Source: Deltaproteobacteria bacterium (GTDB lineage Bacteria; Desulfobacterota; Desulfobacteria; Desulfobacterales; SURF-15). Taken from it: a stretch of 29,080 bases of DNA. Each line of letters starts with the position of its first letter. Within the stretch, counting starts at the first letter, position 1. The DNA is taken from contig JAHEHB010000013.1 in the NCBI GenBank assembly GCA_024644775.1, positions 1 through 29,080 of the forward strand. Reading direction: 5' to 3'. Shown piece by piece: positions 1 through 8,493 of this stretch. The notes under the pieces were generated by a model that saw only the letters and a program-made list of their open reading frames with translations, did no database searches and was not told the DNA's origin. The position numbers and the translations under genes are program-made.

Positions 1-730
1 CTTCCTCGTCAATCGGTTTGATGGTATGAATATCGAGCACTTTTGCTCGAATACCTGTTTTTTCAAGCGCTTCCGATGCTTCGAGCGCATCGTTTACAAG
101 AGGTCCCGTTGCAAGGATCGCCACATCATTACCATCCCGAAGCATCACGCTTTTTCCAACTTTATAAACAAGATCGTCGGTGTAGATGGTTGGGTGTGTT
201 TCCGCAACAGAAGGGTATCGGAGAACGACAGGACCGTCATACTCTGCAGCTGCCCGGGTGGCCTTGTTCGATGAAACAGAATCCGCAGGCGACAGAATGA
301 CCAGGTTTGGCACCGCCCGGAGGGCTGCAATGTCTTCTACGGAATGGTGGGAAGGACCGATTCCCCCCCATATCACGCCTGAATTGCAAAGCACGATTTT
401 TACATTTTTGTTGTCATACGCAACATTCTGTATTATTTGGTTATATCCTCTTCCAATAGCAAACAGTGTATGACAGTGGGTAAACGGAATAAAACCAGCG
501 TTTGCCAGACCGGCTGCGGATGTAATCAGATGACCTTCTGCAATTCCCACATCGATGCACCTGTCCGGAAAGTGTTCTTTGAAGAACTCACCGACGTCGC
601 CTGCCGGAAAATCAGCATAGCAGGAGACTATTTTCTCATTCTCCTTGGCGAGATCGATAAGCGCACGATTGTGTGCCACATACATATTCTCTTTAATATC
701 TCTGGTTGGTTTTATATGGCTGCTTTTCAC
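1..730 (-). CDS. Transketolase, C-terminal subunit (partial, runs off left edge)
   Basis: Reading 730 down to 1 gives an open frame of about 243 residues with no stop, cut by the window edge. It holds the pyrimidine-binding part of a thiamine diphosphate enzyme: an early FPAGDVGEFF-type segment, then VGIAEGHLITSAAGLA, where the Glu is the family's catalytic cofactor-activating residue, then THCHTLFAIGRGYNQI and a GPSHHSVEDIAALRAVPNL stretch typical of split transketolase C subunits. The proposed start is GTG at 730, about 10 bases after an AGAGGA ribosome site; the nearby ATG at 741 is out of frame and hits a stop after four codons. It lies downstream of the N subunit with a 219-base gap, unusually large for a subunit pair. 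Split transketolases serve the pentose phosphate pathway and also catabolic clusters; which applies here is unknown. Confidence 0.9.
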   Translation of the reverse strand, partial: MKSSHIKPTRDIKENMYVAHNRALIDLAKENEKIVSCYADFPAGDVGEFFKEHFPDRCIDVGIAEGHLITSAAGLANAGFIPFTHCHTLFAIGRGYNQIIQNVAYDNKNVKIVLCNSGVIWGGIGPSHHSVEDIAALRAVPNLVILSPADSVSSNKATRAAAEYDGPVVLRYPSVAETHPTIYTDDLVYKVGKSVMLRDGNDVAILATGPLVNDALEASEALEKTGIRAKVLDIHTIKPIDEE

Positions 731-768
731 GATAATGACATCCTCTCTTTTCTTCTGGTATTGGTTTC

Positions 769-900
769 GGCCACAAGACACTGAGACACCAAGATTTTAA
801 CTGTATCCTTTGTGTCAATTTATTTAACGATGTACGCTTCTTTTTTTGATAAAGGCGTAATTTACATATGATTTCTTTGTGCCTTGGCGGCTTAGTGGCT
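769..900. repeat. Degenerate word-like intergenic repeat, imperfect inverted
   Basis: This fills most of the gap between the two transketolase subunits. The left end reads GCCACAAGACACTGAGACACC and the right end, on the other strand, reads GCCACTAAGCCGCCAAGG. The two ends are therefore related words in inverted orientation, with a further CCTTTGTGTC word at 807. I see no open frame or start here. I recall similar words, built from ACACAAAG and GCCAAGG, from intergenic gaps of other environmental bacteria, but cannot check this. Confidence 0.5.
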
Positions 901-949
901 ACAACGTTACTTTTTCGGTAAATTCCTGCGCTATCGAGCGGTCGTATGT

Positions 950-1819
950 TTAATCTACCAAGACTGCGAAGCATTCTGTTTGTAACTCATCTGTCATGTT
1001 TACAGAATGACAGTTTGAATTTTCAAGTGAAGGCACCCCTTTCCCTTTGAGCGTATGAGCGATAATTGCCTGGGGGCGATCTTTGACGGTGAGAACCCAA
1101 TCCAACGTATCGACCACCTCGGAAAGATTGTTGCCGTCCATTTCTCGTGTTTCCCACCCAAAGGCGCTGAATTTATCGGTCAATGACAAGGTGTCCATCT
1201 TAACCTTCACAGGACCAGTGGATTGGAATTTGTTGTGATCGACAATAGCGGTCAGATTGTCCAATCGATAATGGGAAGCGTTTTGTGCGGCCTCCCAAAC
1301 CTGCCCTTCGTTGCATTCCCCGTCGCCTAAAATACAGTAGACACGGAATTGCGCGTTTCTTGTCCGTGGATTTGCCATTAGATTGAATGTGTTTTTAGAG
1401 ATGTAAGCTCCCATGGCGGATCCAACCGCAAAGGAGAGTCCCAATCCCAACGACCCCCCGCTGCAATCGATTCCGGGGGTTTTGCAATCGACATGAATCT
1501 GAAGCCGCGAACCCAAATGACTGTATGTTTTGAGGTCTTCCTTTGGGAAATAACCGGCTTCTGCAAGGGCCGCGTAAACAATTTCGCAGGAGTGGGCTTT
1601 GGACATGATAAACCGATCTCGCTCATTCCAATTTGGATTTTGGGGATCATGTTTCATTCGGTAAAATAAAAGAGCCGTAATGATATCCGCAGAAGAAAAT
1701 GATCCCCCCAACCAGCCGGTTCCCATCTCCTTTATGATGGATACCGTATCTTTTCTAAGCCCCACTGCCTTTGACTCCAGTTTTTTAATTAATTCTTCTT
1801 TGTTCATAGTCGTTTTCAT
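950..1819 (-). CDS. Transketolase, N-terminal subunit
   Basis: A 289-residue protein, the usual length for the N half of split transketolases. The thiamine diphosphate and Mg-binding motif GDGECNEGQVWEAA begins at residue 165 and ends with IVDHNK near 197. With the downstream C subunit it should form an enzyme that moves two-carbon ketol units between sugar phosphates. Three family positions look altered: the usual SKGH is SKAH (about residue 73), the usual GSLGQGLS is GSLGLGLS (about 122), and the conserved Trp-His near the C terminus is Cys-His. These may reflect an unusual substrate or cofactor pocket. The start is ambiguous: ATG 1819 is adjacent to GGGA, while ATG 1807 lies 12 bases after it. 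The TRAP permease gene lies 444 bases upstream. Confidence 0.9.
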   Translation of the reverse strand: MKTTMNKEELIKKLESKAVGLRKDTVSIIKEMGTGWLGGSFSSADIITALLFYRMKHDPQNPNWNERDRFIMSKAHSCEIVYAALAEAGYFPKEDLKTYSHLGSRLQIHVDCKTPGIDCSGGSLGLGLSFAVGSAMGAYISKNTFNLMANPRTRNAQFRVYCILGDGECNEGQVWEAAQNASHYRLDNLTAIVDHNKFQSTGPVKVKMDTLSLTDKFSAFGWETREMDGNNLSEVVDTLDWVLTVKDRPQAIIAHTLKGKGVPSLENSNCHSVNMTDELQTECFAVLVD

Positions 1820-1877
1820 TCCCTGTAGTTCGAAAGTTGATTTTGGGTAAGTTAGTTCTGACCCATCGCATTATTTA

Positions 1878-1907
1878 CCAATGACAGATGACCAATTACA
1901 AATAACA
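1878..1907. repeat. Word-like intergenic repeat (CCAATGACAGATG type)
   Basis: The segment reads ACCAATGACAGATGACC followed by AATTACAAATAAC. The 14-mer ACCAATGACAGATG recurs exactly on the opposite strand at 7371-7384 in another intergenic gap, and AATGACAAATAACAAATG at 7425-7442 is a variant of the same word. Confidence 0.55.
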
Positions 1908-2019
1908 TTAGTACCACAGTTATCCATTTTTGCGAATAGCGTATCCAATCGACACAACGGTGACGTCAAAGTAGATCGTAATTCAGCCAGATGACGACAA
2001 TTTGATTCTCTAATTGCAG

Positions 2020-2168
2020 GCTAAAAATTCCAAACAATACCCAAATTCCAATATCCAATGATCGAAACATTCTAATGAGTTATCTAGTATCTCTTGGCCG
2101 ATCTGAATGTTTTGAATTTTGTATTTTGGTCATTGATTTTTATTTGTTTTTTGGTGCTTGGGATTTCC
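2020..2168. repeat. Imperfect inverted repeat of AT-rich words, about 150 bp
   Basis: The left arm (2020-2073) contains CCAAATTCCAATATCCAATGA and ends GAAACATTC. The right arm (2104-2168), read on the other strand, begins GGAAATCCCAAGCACC, passes through AATCAATGACC and ends CAAAACATTC. The arms are therefore diverged copies of one word string around a loop of about 30 bases. No open frame is present. The layout resembles a decayed palindromic miniature element, though no target duplication is visible. Confidence 0.5.
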
Positions 2169-2263
2169 ACGATTCCGAAAAATAATCGAATTTAAGCATA
2201 TCCAAGTAATTACGTGTCTAAATGACGTGGCCCTGCATTCGATACGTGGGAGAGCCGTTTTTA

Positions 2264-3649
2264 TTATCCATAGGCGACAGCCGGCAGCCAGATGACCAGT
2301 TGCGGCCAAATGATGACGATCAGCAACCCGATGAGTTGCAAAATTACAAAGGGGATAATCCCCTTGTAGATGTGGATGAGTTCGGTGTCCTTCGGTGCTA
2401 CGCCCATCAAAAAGAAAAGCGAGAATCCCACCGGAGGGGTTAAAAACGAGGTTTGCAGGCAGACCGCCACCAGTACGATAAACCATATCAGTTCCGGATT
2501 GTCGATCACACCGTAGCCATTTACTTCGAATCCTAATTTTGTGACGATTGGTCCCAGCAGGGGAAGAATGATGAGACTGATTTCAATCCAGTCGAGGAAA
2601 AATCCGAGAAAAAAAACCGCGCCGAGAATAATTGCTAAAATACCGTAAGGTCCAAGGGGGAGACCGGTCAATGCCCGTTCGATGAATTCGTCTCCACCCA
2701 ACAACCGAAGCACTAGGGCAAAACATGTCGCTCCCACAAAAATGCCGAAAATAAAACCAAGCGACTTGAAAGTTCCGATGGATACCTCTTTGAGCACTTT
2801 AAAATTTAACTGCTTATTGAACCATGCCAATACCGTAGCTCCCAACGCGCCGACACCGCTGGCTTCGGTTGGTGTGGCCATTCCGGCAAAAATGGAGCCA
2901 AGCACGACCACGATTAAAGCCGCCGGTGGGAGAACGGTAAGGAACACATCCCAAAGCACCCGTAGCTCGAATGGACGGCGTTCAGCAGAAAGGGGTGCCG
3001 CATCAGGCGTAACAAAGCCGACGATTAAAATGTAGGAAATGTAGAGTCCTCCAAGAAGCAATCCCGGGAAAATTGCTCCCATGAATAGATCGCCGACCGA
3101 TAACCCTAATTGATCCGCCATAATCACCAACATAATGCTGGGGGGGATAAGAATTCCTAACGTCCCTGAAGCTGCGACGGTACCGAGAGCAAGGGTCTTG
3201 CGATATCCCTGGTTCCACATAATCGGCAAAGACAAAAGCCCCAATAACACAACTGATGCGCCCACGATTCCCGTGGAGGCTGCCAATATGACGCCAATAA
3301 TAGTGACTGTAATGGCGAGCCCCCCACGTACTTTACCAAATAAATCCTGCATGGAATGCATCATTTTTTCTGCGATACCGGATCGATCCATCATCATACC
3401 CATGAAAATGAACATCGGGATGGCCACCAGGACCCAGTTATCCATCAGCTTGTAAATTCGATTCGCCACCATTCCCACCACGGTAAAATCGATTCCGGTA
3501 ATAGTGCCGAGATACATATCCGACAAGTATCCGACAAGTGTAAACAGCATGGCAACGCCGCCGAGCACGAAAGCAATAGGAAAACCGGTAAACAGCAATC
3601 CAATGAAGGTCAAAAACATCGCGATAACCAGATAGTCACTTACTTCCAT
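2264..3649 (-). CDS. dctM: TRAP transporter large permease, DctM type
   Basis: A 461-residue, very hydrophobic membrane protein, the ion-coupled channel subunit of a tripartite ATP-independent periplasmic transporter. Family landmarks are GILIPPS near residue 165, ATPTEASGVGA near 258, and LTPPVGFSLFF near the C terminus. There are about 11 to 13 hydrophobic segments. It is slightly longer than the commonest DctM proteins, as in the group paired with 2-oxoacid or aromatic-acid binding proteins. It starts 3 bases after the dctQ stop, so the two are translated together. It uses a Na+ or H+ gradient to import an organic acid delivered by the binding protein encoded upstream. Confidence 0.95.
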   Translation of the reverse strand: MEVSDYLVIAMFLTFIGLLFTGFPIAFVLGGVAMLFTLVGYLSDMYLGTITGIDFTVVGMVANRIYKLMDNWVLVAIPMFIFMGMMMDRSGIAEKMMHSMQDLFGKVRGGLAITVTIIGVILAASTGIVGASVVLLGLLSLPIMWNQGYRKTLALGTVAASGTLGILIPPSIMLVIMADQLGLSVGDLFMGAIFPGLLLGGLYISYILIVGFVTPDAAPLSAERRPFELRVLWDVFLTVLPPAALIVVVLGSIFAGMATPTEASGVGALGATVLAWFNKQLNFKVLKEVSIGTFKSLGFIFGIFVGATCFALVLRLLGGDEFIERALTGLPLGPYGILAIILGAVFFLGFFLDWIEISLIILPLLGPIVTKLGFEVNGYGVIDNPELIWFIVLVAVCLQTSFLTPPVGFSLFFLMGVAPKDTELIHIYKGIIPFVILQLIGLLIVIIWPQLVIWLPAVAYG

Positions 3650-3652
3650 GGT

Positions 3653-4189
3653 TTATTCACTCTCTTTCGGGGATCTTTTAAGAAACGCAAATGCCTTGAT
3701 TAGACGAGAGATGGCCGCCATCCCAAGCATCGCCACTCCCATCGGAATAAACGCCTTAAAGGCCCATCGACAGCAGAGTCCCATGGGGGAGTCGGAGCGT
3801 TCACTAACCCGCCATGCTGCTGCCAGAAAGTCCATGCTGTGTATAAATATGATGACAATCATGGGGATTAACAAAAAAATAATACCGAACATTTCAACCT
3901 TTTCTTTGTTTCGTCGTTTGAAACGGGCATGGAAAAGATCGAGCCGGATGTGGCCGTCATGAACCAGCGTGTAGGAAATCGCTAGGATCAACATCACACC
4001 ATAAAAATGGAACTGGAGTTCCTCCAGAATCACCACACCTCGATCGAACGCATAGCGCAGAACCACCTGAACGATGATGACGACAATAAGCAATACATTC
4101 AGCCAAGCAAAGACTCGGCCGAAACGATCGATGATTCCATCCAGAACGACACAGATTTTAGGGTTCTCCTGCTGATTGTCCGCAGACAT
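3653..4189 (-). CDS. dctQ: TRAP transporter small permease, DctQ type
   Basis: A 178-residue membrane protein with four hydrophobic segments. The first (about residues 29-48) is followed by LRYAF, and the family signature EELQFHFYG (about 56) plus VHDGHIRLDLF (about 76-86) is clear. It docks with DctM and stabilises the transporter. The start ATG at 4189 has a GAGAGGG ribosome site. It sits between dctP, 97 bases upstream, and dctM, 3 bases downstream, the standard P-Q-M order. The N-terminal 20 residues are polar and cytoplasmic. Confidence 0.93.
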   Translation of the reverse strand: MSADNQQENPKICVVLDGIIDRFGRVFAWLNVLLIVVIIVQVVLRYAFDRGVVILEELQFHFYGVMLILAISYTLVHDGHIRLDLFHARFKRRNKEKVEMFGIIFLLIPMIVIIFIHSMDFLAAAWRVSERSDSPMGLCCRWAFKAFIPMGVAMLGMAAISRLIKAFAFLKRSPKESE

Positions 4190-4286
4190 AATTTCCCTCT
4201 CACATTCGCATATAGTCCATTACTCGGTTCTATTGATCAAAAATGGAAGGCACGAAGGAGAAATTCCCCCATGCCTCATTTGGCCC

Positions 4287-5360
4287 TTATTTCCCACAGT
4301 TTCTCGGCAAAAAGTTAAGCTCTTTCCAATAGTTGTATTCCAGTCTAAAGGATTGCAGATCTTCGTAAACTTTTTTAAAGACGGGATCTTTTGCGACTTG
4401 TTCGGCTGCGACTTCTTCCCAAGCTTTTTTGAAAGATGCCAGCATTTCATCTGACCAATATTGATTCTTAACACCGCGTTTTTCGATGTTCTCCTTGATC
4501 ACCGGTCCCTGTTCCGCCTCGCCTTGGGCGATGGAATTGGTCATTGAAGCCATGCAGGCGATTTCGATCTGTCGCTGTTGGATCTTGCTTAAGGAATTCC
4601 ATTTATCTTTGTTAAAGAAAACCGGGATGATGGTCGCTGCTTGATGCCAGCCCGGATAATAATTGTATTTCACTAGCTTGTGGAACCCAAGTCGCTGATC
4701 AATGGTGGGCATTGAAAACTCGGTGGCATCGATAACACCTTTTTCCAACGCTGCAAAAAGTTCTCCACCGGGCATCACCGTAATGGACATACCGAGTTTC
4801 TGCATGGCCTGGCCGCCGAGGCCATAGAAGCGCATCTTCATGCCCTTCAGGTCTTCAACGGATTTAATGGGCTCTTTGAACCATCCGGAGGTTTCGGGAA
4901 CAATCATAACCACCGGTATCATTTTCACGTTGAAGCCGGATTCATCATAGGCCCACTGATGCAACTCGGCCCCGTTGCCATGGTAATACCAGGCCATGTA
5001 TTCATCGGCTTCCGGACCAAAGGGCAGCGAAGAGAAAACCTGTCCTGCCGGAATTTTCCCGGCGAAAAAGCCATCGCCGGCCACACCGGCATCAACCTTT
5101 CCAGAAGATACCGCATCAAGAATTTCAAACGGTGCGACGAGTTTTCCGGGTTCATAGATTTTAATATTGATAACGCCGTCACTAATGGTTTTCAACTCAT
5201 CAGCCCACCACTTGACATTAATGCCTAATGTCGGCAGCACCGATGCATAAGCCTGTTGTAATTTGATCAGCACCTTTTTTGCTGCAAAAGACGGATTTGC
5301 AAAAAACACCATTGTGATGATGAAAATGGCAACAGTTATAAATATACGGTTTTTTTTCAT
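4287..5360 (-). CDS. dctP: TRAP transporter periplasmic binding protein, DctP type
   Basis: 357 residues, beginning with a Sec signal peptide (charged MKKNR, hydrophobic core, ANPSFA cleavage near residue 26). The core has the DctP ligand region: LKGMKMRFYGLGGQAMQKLG, containing the Arg that binds the substrate carboxylate, then MPGGELFAALEKGVIDATEF and a YYPGWH segment. The GGE...GVIDATEF...YYPGW pattern resembles the TakP/FcbT branch that binds 2-oxoacids or aromatic carboxylates, so an organic acid ligand is likely; the exact one is unknown. The true ribosome site AAAGGAAT is just before ATG 5360. A second, stronger purine block lies about 75 bases upstream (5436-5450). The amidase gene 167 bases upstream may supply the transported acid or act on it. 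Confidence 0.93.
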   Translation of the reverse strand: MKKNRIFITVAIFIITMVFFANPSFAAKKVLIKLQQAYASVLPTLGINVKWWADELKTISDGVINIKIYEPGKLVAPFEILDAVSSGKVDAGVAGDGFFAGKIPAGQVFSSLPFGPEADEYMAWYYHGNGAELHQWAYDESGFNVKMIPVVMIVPETSGWFKEPIKSVEDLKGMKMRFYGLGGQAMQKLGMSITVMPGGELFAALEKGVIDATEFSMPTIDQRLGFHKLVKYNYYPGWHQAATIIPVFFNKDKWNSLSKIQQRQIEIACMASMTNSIAQGEAEQGPVIKENIEKRGVKNQYWSDEMLASFKKAWEEVAAEQVAKDPVFKKVYEDLQSFRLEYNYWKELNFLPRNCGK

Positions 5361-5435
5361 GACAAAATTCCTTTCAAAGATTTTCTTTCGTTATTTTTTT
5401 CTCTGTAAACCCTCACGCGTGTAAAAAATACCGGT

Positions 5436-5450
5436 TATCACCTCCTTTCT
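5436..5450 (-). promoter_or_regulatory. Orphan full-length Shine-Dalgarno-like block in dctP leader
   Basis: The minus strand reads AGAAAGGAGGTGATA, an extended complement of the 16S 3' end. It stands about 75 bases before the dctP ATG with no start codon at normal distance. The same 14-mer occurs at 17441-17454 before another binding-protein gene. It may be a ribosome standby site or the remnant of a leader peptide. Confidence 0.4.
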
Positions 5451-5527
5451 ACGAACGATCTATCAGCCAAACTCTCTTTCCCATCTTTTAAAGCCTCTAT
5501 TTATCTCTTTCCTGACTTTTTAATGCT

Positions 5528-7093
5528 TTAAAACCCCCAAAGCGCTCCAGAATTTACGTGTTTTAAGTGGCTGCGGGCAGCTCTTAGAGAAGCTTTCACC
5601 GATGACACATAAGGAGCAATGGATTCCGCTGTTTTTTCATCTATATAATTCAAACCCTTACGTCTCGCTGCATCAATGACCCATCGGGCATCGATGGCTT
5701 CCACCGTCTCTTCTTCAGCAAGTGCCGGTTCCCATAATTCTCCTGCCTGGATAGAGGGTCGCCGCTTGTGCCATTCGATTGCCTGTTCATAAGCACGGGC
5801 CACCTGGAAAAGGGTCTTTTCTTTCCCGGCCCTTCCGATCAGCTGCAGTCCGATGGGCAAACCGGATCGGGTAAATCCACAGGGCATAGAAAGTGCGGGC
5901 AATCCCGTCAGACTGATGGGACGGGCAAAACTCCGCATATCCGACTGGGGTGAGTTGCTGTCGATGGGATGGGCCGGATATGCGGTGGAAGGCGTTACAA
6001 TAATGTCGACGGCTTTTAGGACTTGGGTGAAGGTGTTCCGAATGATTTTACAAATCTGTTGCGAAATCAATAATTCTTCGGCCGTAAAAAACGCCGTGCT
6101 TGAGATTTTGCAGAGAAAACTGAGTGTATAGTCGTTGGACCGTTCCATAAAGCTTTTCCGGTGAAGATTAAATGCATCCGTGTAAGCAATGGTAAAAGAC
6201 GCCGCCGGACCCAGCTCGACGCACGGCAATTCAATCTCGTGAATAGACGCTCCCAGATTTTTCAGCGTACCGATGGCTTTTTGAACGGCAGCGTCAACTT
6301 CGGGATGAATAGTTTGAAAGAAAAATGAACGGGTTCTTCCGATTCGAAAGTCCTTTAAATTTTCAGTCGAATCGATAACGGGGTTCGGTGGATTCCCGCC
6401 GAGCATACCGTAGAACAGCATGGCGGTATCCCGAGCTCTCCGGGCCATGGGGCCGGGGTGATCCAGGGTTGCAGATAATGGAACAATTCCCGAACAGCTG
6501 AGTCGGCCAAGGGTCGGCTTTAAACCTACAAGACCGCAATAGGCGGCCGGCGTCCGAACCGATCCTCCCGTATCGGTGCCGGTTGCAAGAGGCGTTAAGC
6601 AAGACGCCAAAGCTGCCCCCGAACCTGAGCTCGAGCCACCGGTAACCATCCGGGTGTTCCATGGATTTTTCGCTTCACCGAAAACCTCCATGCTCCCGGA
6701 GGCAAATTCCCATGTGTTCGTCTTGCCGATACAGATGGCACCGGCCTGTCGAAGGTTGCTCGCAACGACTGAATCCTCCGGGGCAATGTAGTTTGCCAGT
6801 AATTTGGAACCGGCGGTGGTCGGCAGTCCGCGCACATTGTAGATATCCTTATACGCGACCGGAATTCCATGGAGAGGCCCGATATAGTTTCCATTGCGGA
6901 TATCGGTTTCAGCTCGCCGGGCATCTGACCTGGCGTCGTTGCTGCAAACATGAATATAGGCGCGAAGGGTTTTATTCAGTGTTTCAATCCGTGTTAGCAG
7001 TGCCTCCACGATTTCAACCGGAGAAATCTCTTTGGTGGATACGAGCGAAGAAAGTTCAGCAGCACTCAGAAAGCAGAGATCGGTATTCGGCAT
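5528..7093 (-). CDS. Amidase signature family hydrolase
   Basis: A 521-residue cytoplasmic enzyme of the GatA/amidase superfamily, which hydrolyses carboxamides to acid and ammonia through a Ser-cisSer-Lys triad. All three residues are present: Lys82 in AYKDIYN, cis-Ser154 in GGSSSGSGAAL and nucleophile Ser178 in GTDTGGSVR. The 24-residue gap between the serines matches well-studied members. It ends with a C-terminal domain containing GLPIGLQLIGRAGKE. ATG 7093 has AAGGAG at good distance. No gatB or gatC is near, so a tRNA amidotransferase role is unlikely. It is encoded upstream of dctP in the same direction, so amide hydrolysis coupled to organic-acid uptake is plausible but unproven. Confidence 0.92.
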   Translation of the reverse strand: MPNTDLCFLSAAELSSLVSTKEISPVEIVEALLTRIETLNKTLRAYIHVCSNDARSDARRAETDIRNGNYIGPLHGIPVAYKDIYNVRGLPTTAGSKLLANYIAPEDSVVASNLRQAGAICIGKTNTWEFASGSMEVFGEAKNPWNTRMVTGGSSSGSGAALASCLTPLATGTDTGGSVRTPAAYCGLVGLKPTLGRLSCSGIVPLSATLDHPGPMARRARDTAMLFYGMLGGNPPNPVIDSTENLKDFRIGRTRSFFFQTIHPEVDAAVQKAIGTLKNLGASIHEIELPCVELGPAASFTIAYTDAFNLHRKSFMERSNDYTLSFLCKISSTAFFTAEELLISQQICKIIRNTFTQVLKAVDIIVTPSTAYPAHPIDSNSPQSDMRSFARPISLTGLPALSMPCGFTRSGLPIGLQLIGRAGKEKTLFQVARAYEQAIEWHKRRPSIQAGELWEPALAEEETVEAIDARWVIDAARRKGLNYIDEKTAESIAPYVSSVKASLRAARSHLKHVNSGALWGF

Positions 7094-7173
7094 AGCAATA
7101 GCTCCTTAAGATATTTTATCTGACAACCTGTTGGTAAAAAGATCAGATAGTACCATCAGGCTCTGTTCGAGAT

Positions 7174-7236
7174 TTCAGGTGTCGGGTGTTAGGTTTCGGG
7201 TTCAGAGAGCGTAAATGATAGATAACTGAAACCTAC
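7174..7236. repeat. Word-like inverted repeat (CTGAAACCTA type)
   Basis: TTAGGTTTCGGGTTCAG on the left is answered by ACTGAAACCTACTA on the right. The stretch beginning TTTCAGGTGTCGGGTG is built from the same GGT/CGGG words. It has no coding potential and looks like a decayed palindromic repeat. Confidence 0.45.
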
Positions 7237-7349
7237 TATTTGTCCCGTTGGCTATTCGATGACTCGATTGCCCCGCGGGGGTCAATTTTCCCGAGCGCAG
7301 TTTCGATCAAAGCATAATTTCTAATTAAACAATAACTGTCAAGTTTCTG

Positions 7350-7446
7350 CGAATGTCATTCGTAAAAAGACATCTGTCATTGGTATTTTATGCTGCAGAA
7401 CACAATCACTTTTTTTCGAATGTCCAATGACAAATAACAAATGAGG
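7350..7446. repeat. Word-like inverted repeat (CCAATGACA type)
   Basis: CATCTGTCATTGGT at 7371 and GTCCAATGACAAATAACA at 7422 are inverted versions of one word family. The left copy matches the word at 1878 exactly over 14 bases on the opposite strand. About 35 AT-rich bases separate the arms. Confidence 0.5.
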
Positions 7447-7453
7447 TTCCCTA

Positions 7454-8449
7454 CTATCGTTCGACTTGCTGCGCTCCGTAGGAGAAACGGGGCGGTCTGA
7501 GCTGTTGCCAGACTTTATCGCAGGCGTCACGCTCCTCTTCGGAGAGCTCAATTTCCGTGGCTCCTAAATTTTCCTCGAACTGCCGGACGGAGGTGGCCCC
7601 AACGATAACGGACGTAATAAAGGGATTGTTCAGTATCCAGGCGATTGCAAACTGGGCCATGCTTCTGTCATGTGTCTGTGTAATTTCCTTGATACGGTTA
7701 ACCGCTTCAAAGTTACTGTCCAACCAATAGCGGTTCCGATATACATCTCCCAGGCTCTCACTCGTAAAACGCGTTCCCTCTGTCGGGGGCTTGTTCGGGT
7801 CGTGTTTGCCGGTGAGCAGACCCGCCGCAAGCGGATTATACACACAAACCCCGATTCCTTCGCTGTCGCAAAGCGGCAGAACCTCATCCTCGATGTCTCG
7901 GCCGATCAGGTTGTAGGGGGGTTGAATGCAATCAAAACGTGCGAGGCCATTCACTTCGCTCACACAGCGTGCCTTGCACAACTTCCAGAGCGGATAATTC
8001 GAGCAGGCAATATAGCGCACTTTCCCCTGGTGAACGAGGTCATCCAAAGCACGCAATGTCTCGTCGATGGGTGTCATGGGATCCGGCTTGTGGGCATAGT
8101 AAATATCAATGTAATCGGTCCCAAGCCTGTGCAGGCTTCCCTCTATGCCGTCCATAATATGTTTGCGTGAAAGTCCGATATCGTTAACTTCCGGCCCGGA
8201 CTTCCAGGCACCGACTTTGGTTGCTAACACCGCCAAATGACGTTTACCCTTCAACGCTTTGCCTACGATTTCCTCAGTCACCCCCCCGGCATAGACATCT
8301 GCCGTATCAATGAAGTTGACACCGCTGTCCATCGCACGATCGATCAAACTGATGGATCCAGCCTCGTCCAAGGGATTCCCGAAAGTCATTGTTCCTAAAC
8401 AGATTTCAGAGACGAGCAGTCCCGTTCTACCCAATTGTCTGTAATTCAT
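7454..8449 (-). CDS. Aldo/keto reductase
   Basis: A 331-residue NAD(P)H-dependent oxidoreductase that interconverts carbonyls and alcohols. The catalytic tetrad of the superfamily is complete: Asp48 and Tyr53 in FIDTADVYAGG, Lys78 in LATKVG and His120 in YYAHKPDP. The N-terminal GRTGLLVSEICLGTMTFG is typical of the YajO/Tas-like group. ATG 8449 follows AAAGGAG by 7 bases. It lies 272 bases after pdxA in the same direction, so it may be expressed from its own promoter. Given its neighbours, it may handle an aldehyde or ketone from the GRE pathway; that is inference. Confidence 0.93.
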   Translation of the reverse strand: MNYRQLGRTGLLVSEICLGTMTFGNPLDEAGSISLIDRAMDSGVNFIDTADVYAGGVTEEIVGKALKGKRHLAVLATKVGAWKSGPEVNDIGLSRKHIMDGIEGSLHRLGTDYIDIYYAHKPDPMTPIDETLRALDDLVHQGKVRYIACSNYPLWKLCKARCVSEVNGLARFDCIQPPYNLIGRDIEDEVLPLCDSEGIGVCVYNPLAAGLLTGKHDPNKPPTEGTRFTSESLGDVYRNRYWLDSNFEAVNRIKEITQTHDRSMAQFAIAWILNNPFITSVIVGATSVRQFEENLGATEIELSEEERDACDKVWQQLRPPRFSYGAQQVER

Positions 8450-8493
8450 TTAACACTCCTTTCTATCCAAAAACTATTCTCACCTAAGTTGAG

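Larger units (their letters stand above)
1820..2263. other. Gene-free gap between TRAP permease and transketolase
   Basis: No convincing open frame on either strand. It contains AT-rich word-like repeats (1878-1907 and 2020-2168, listed separately). I see no clear stem with a T-run after dctM, which itself ends in a double TAA stop. The promoter for the transketolase pair probably lies here, but I cannot pinpoint it. Confidence 0.6.
7094..7453. other. Gene-free gap between aldo/keto reductase and amidase
   Basis: No credible gene. It holds two inverted-word segments (7174-7236 and 7350-7446). It also contains an odd palindrome CGAATG-T-CATTCG at 7351-7363. The amidase promoter presumably lies within it. 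Confidence 0.55.

Noticed and set aside
5436..5450. Fragment of a 16S rRNA 3' end on the plus strand
   Set aside because: Similarity is limited to the anti-Shine-Dalgarno tail (about 14 bases) and no other rRNA sequence is near.
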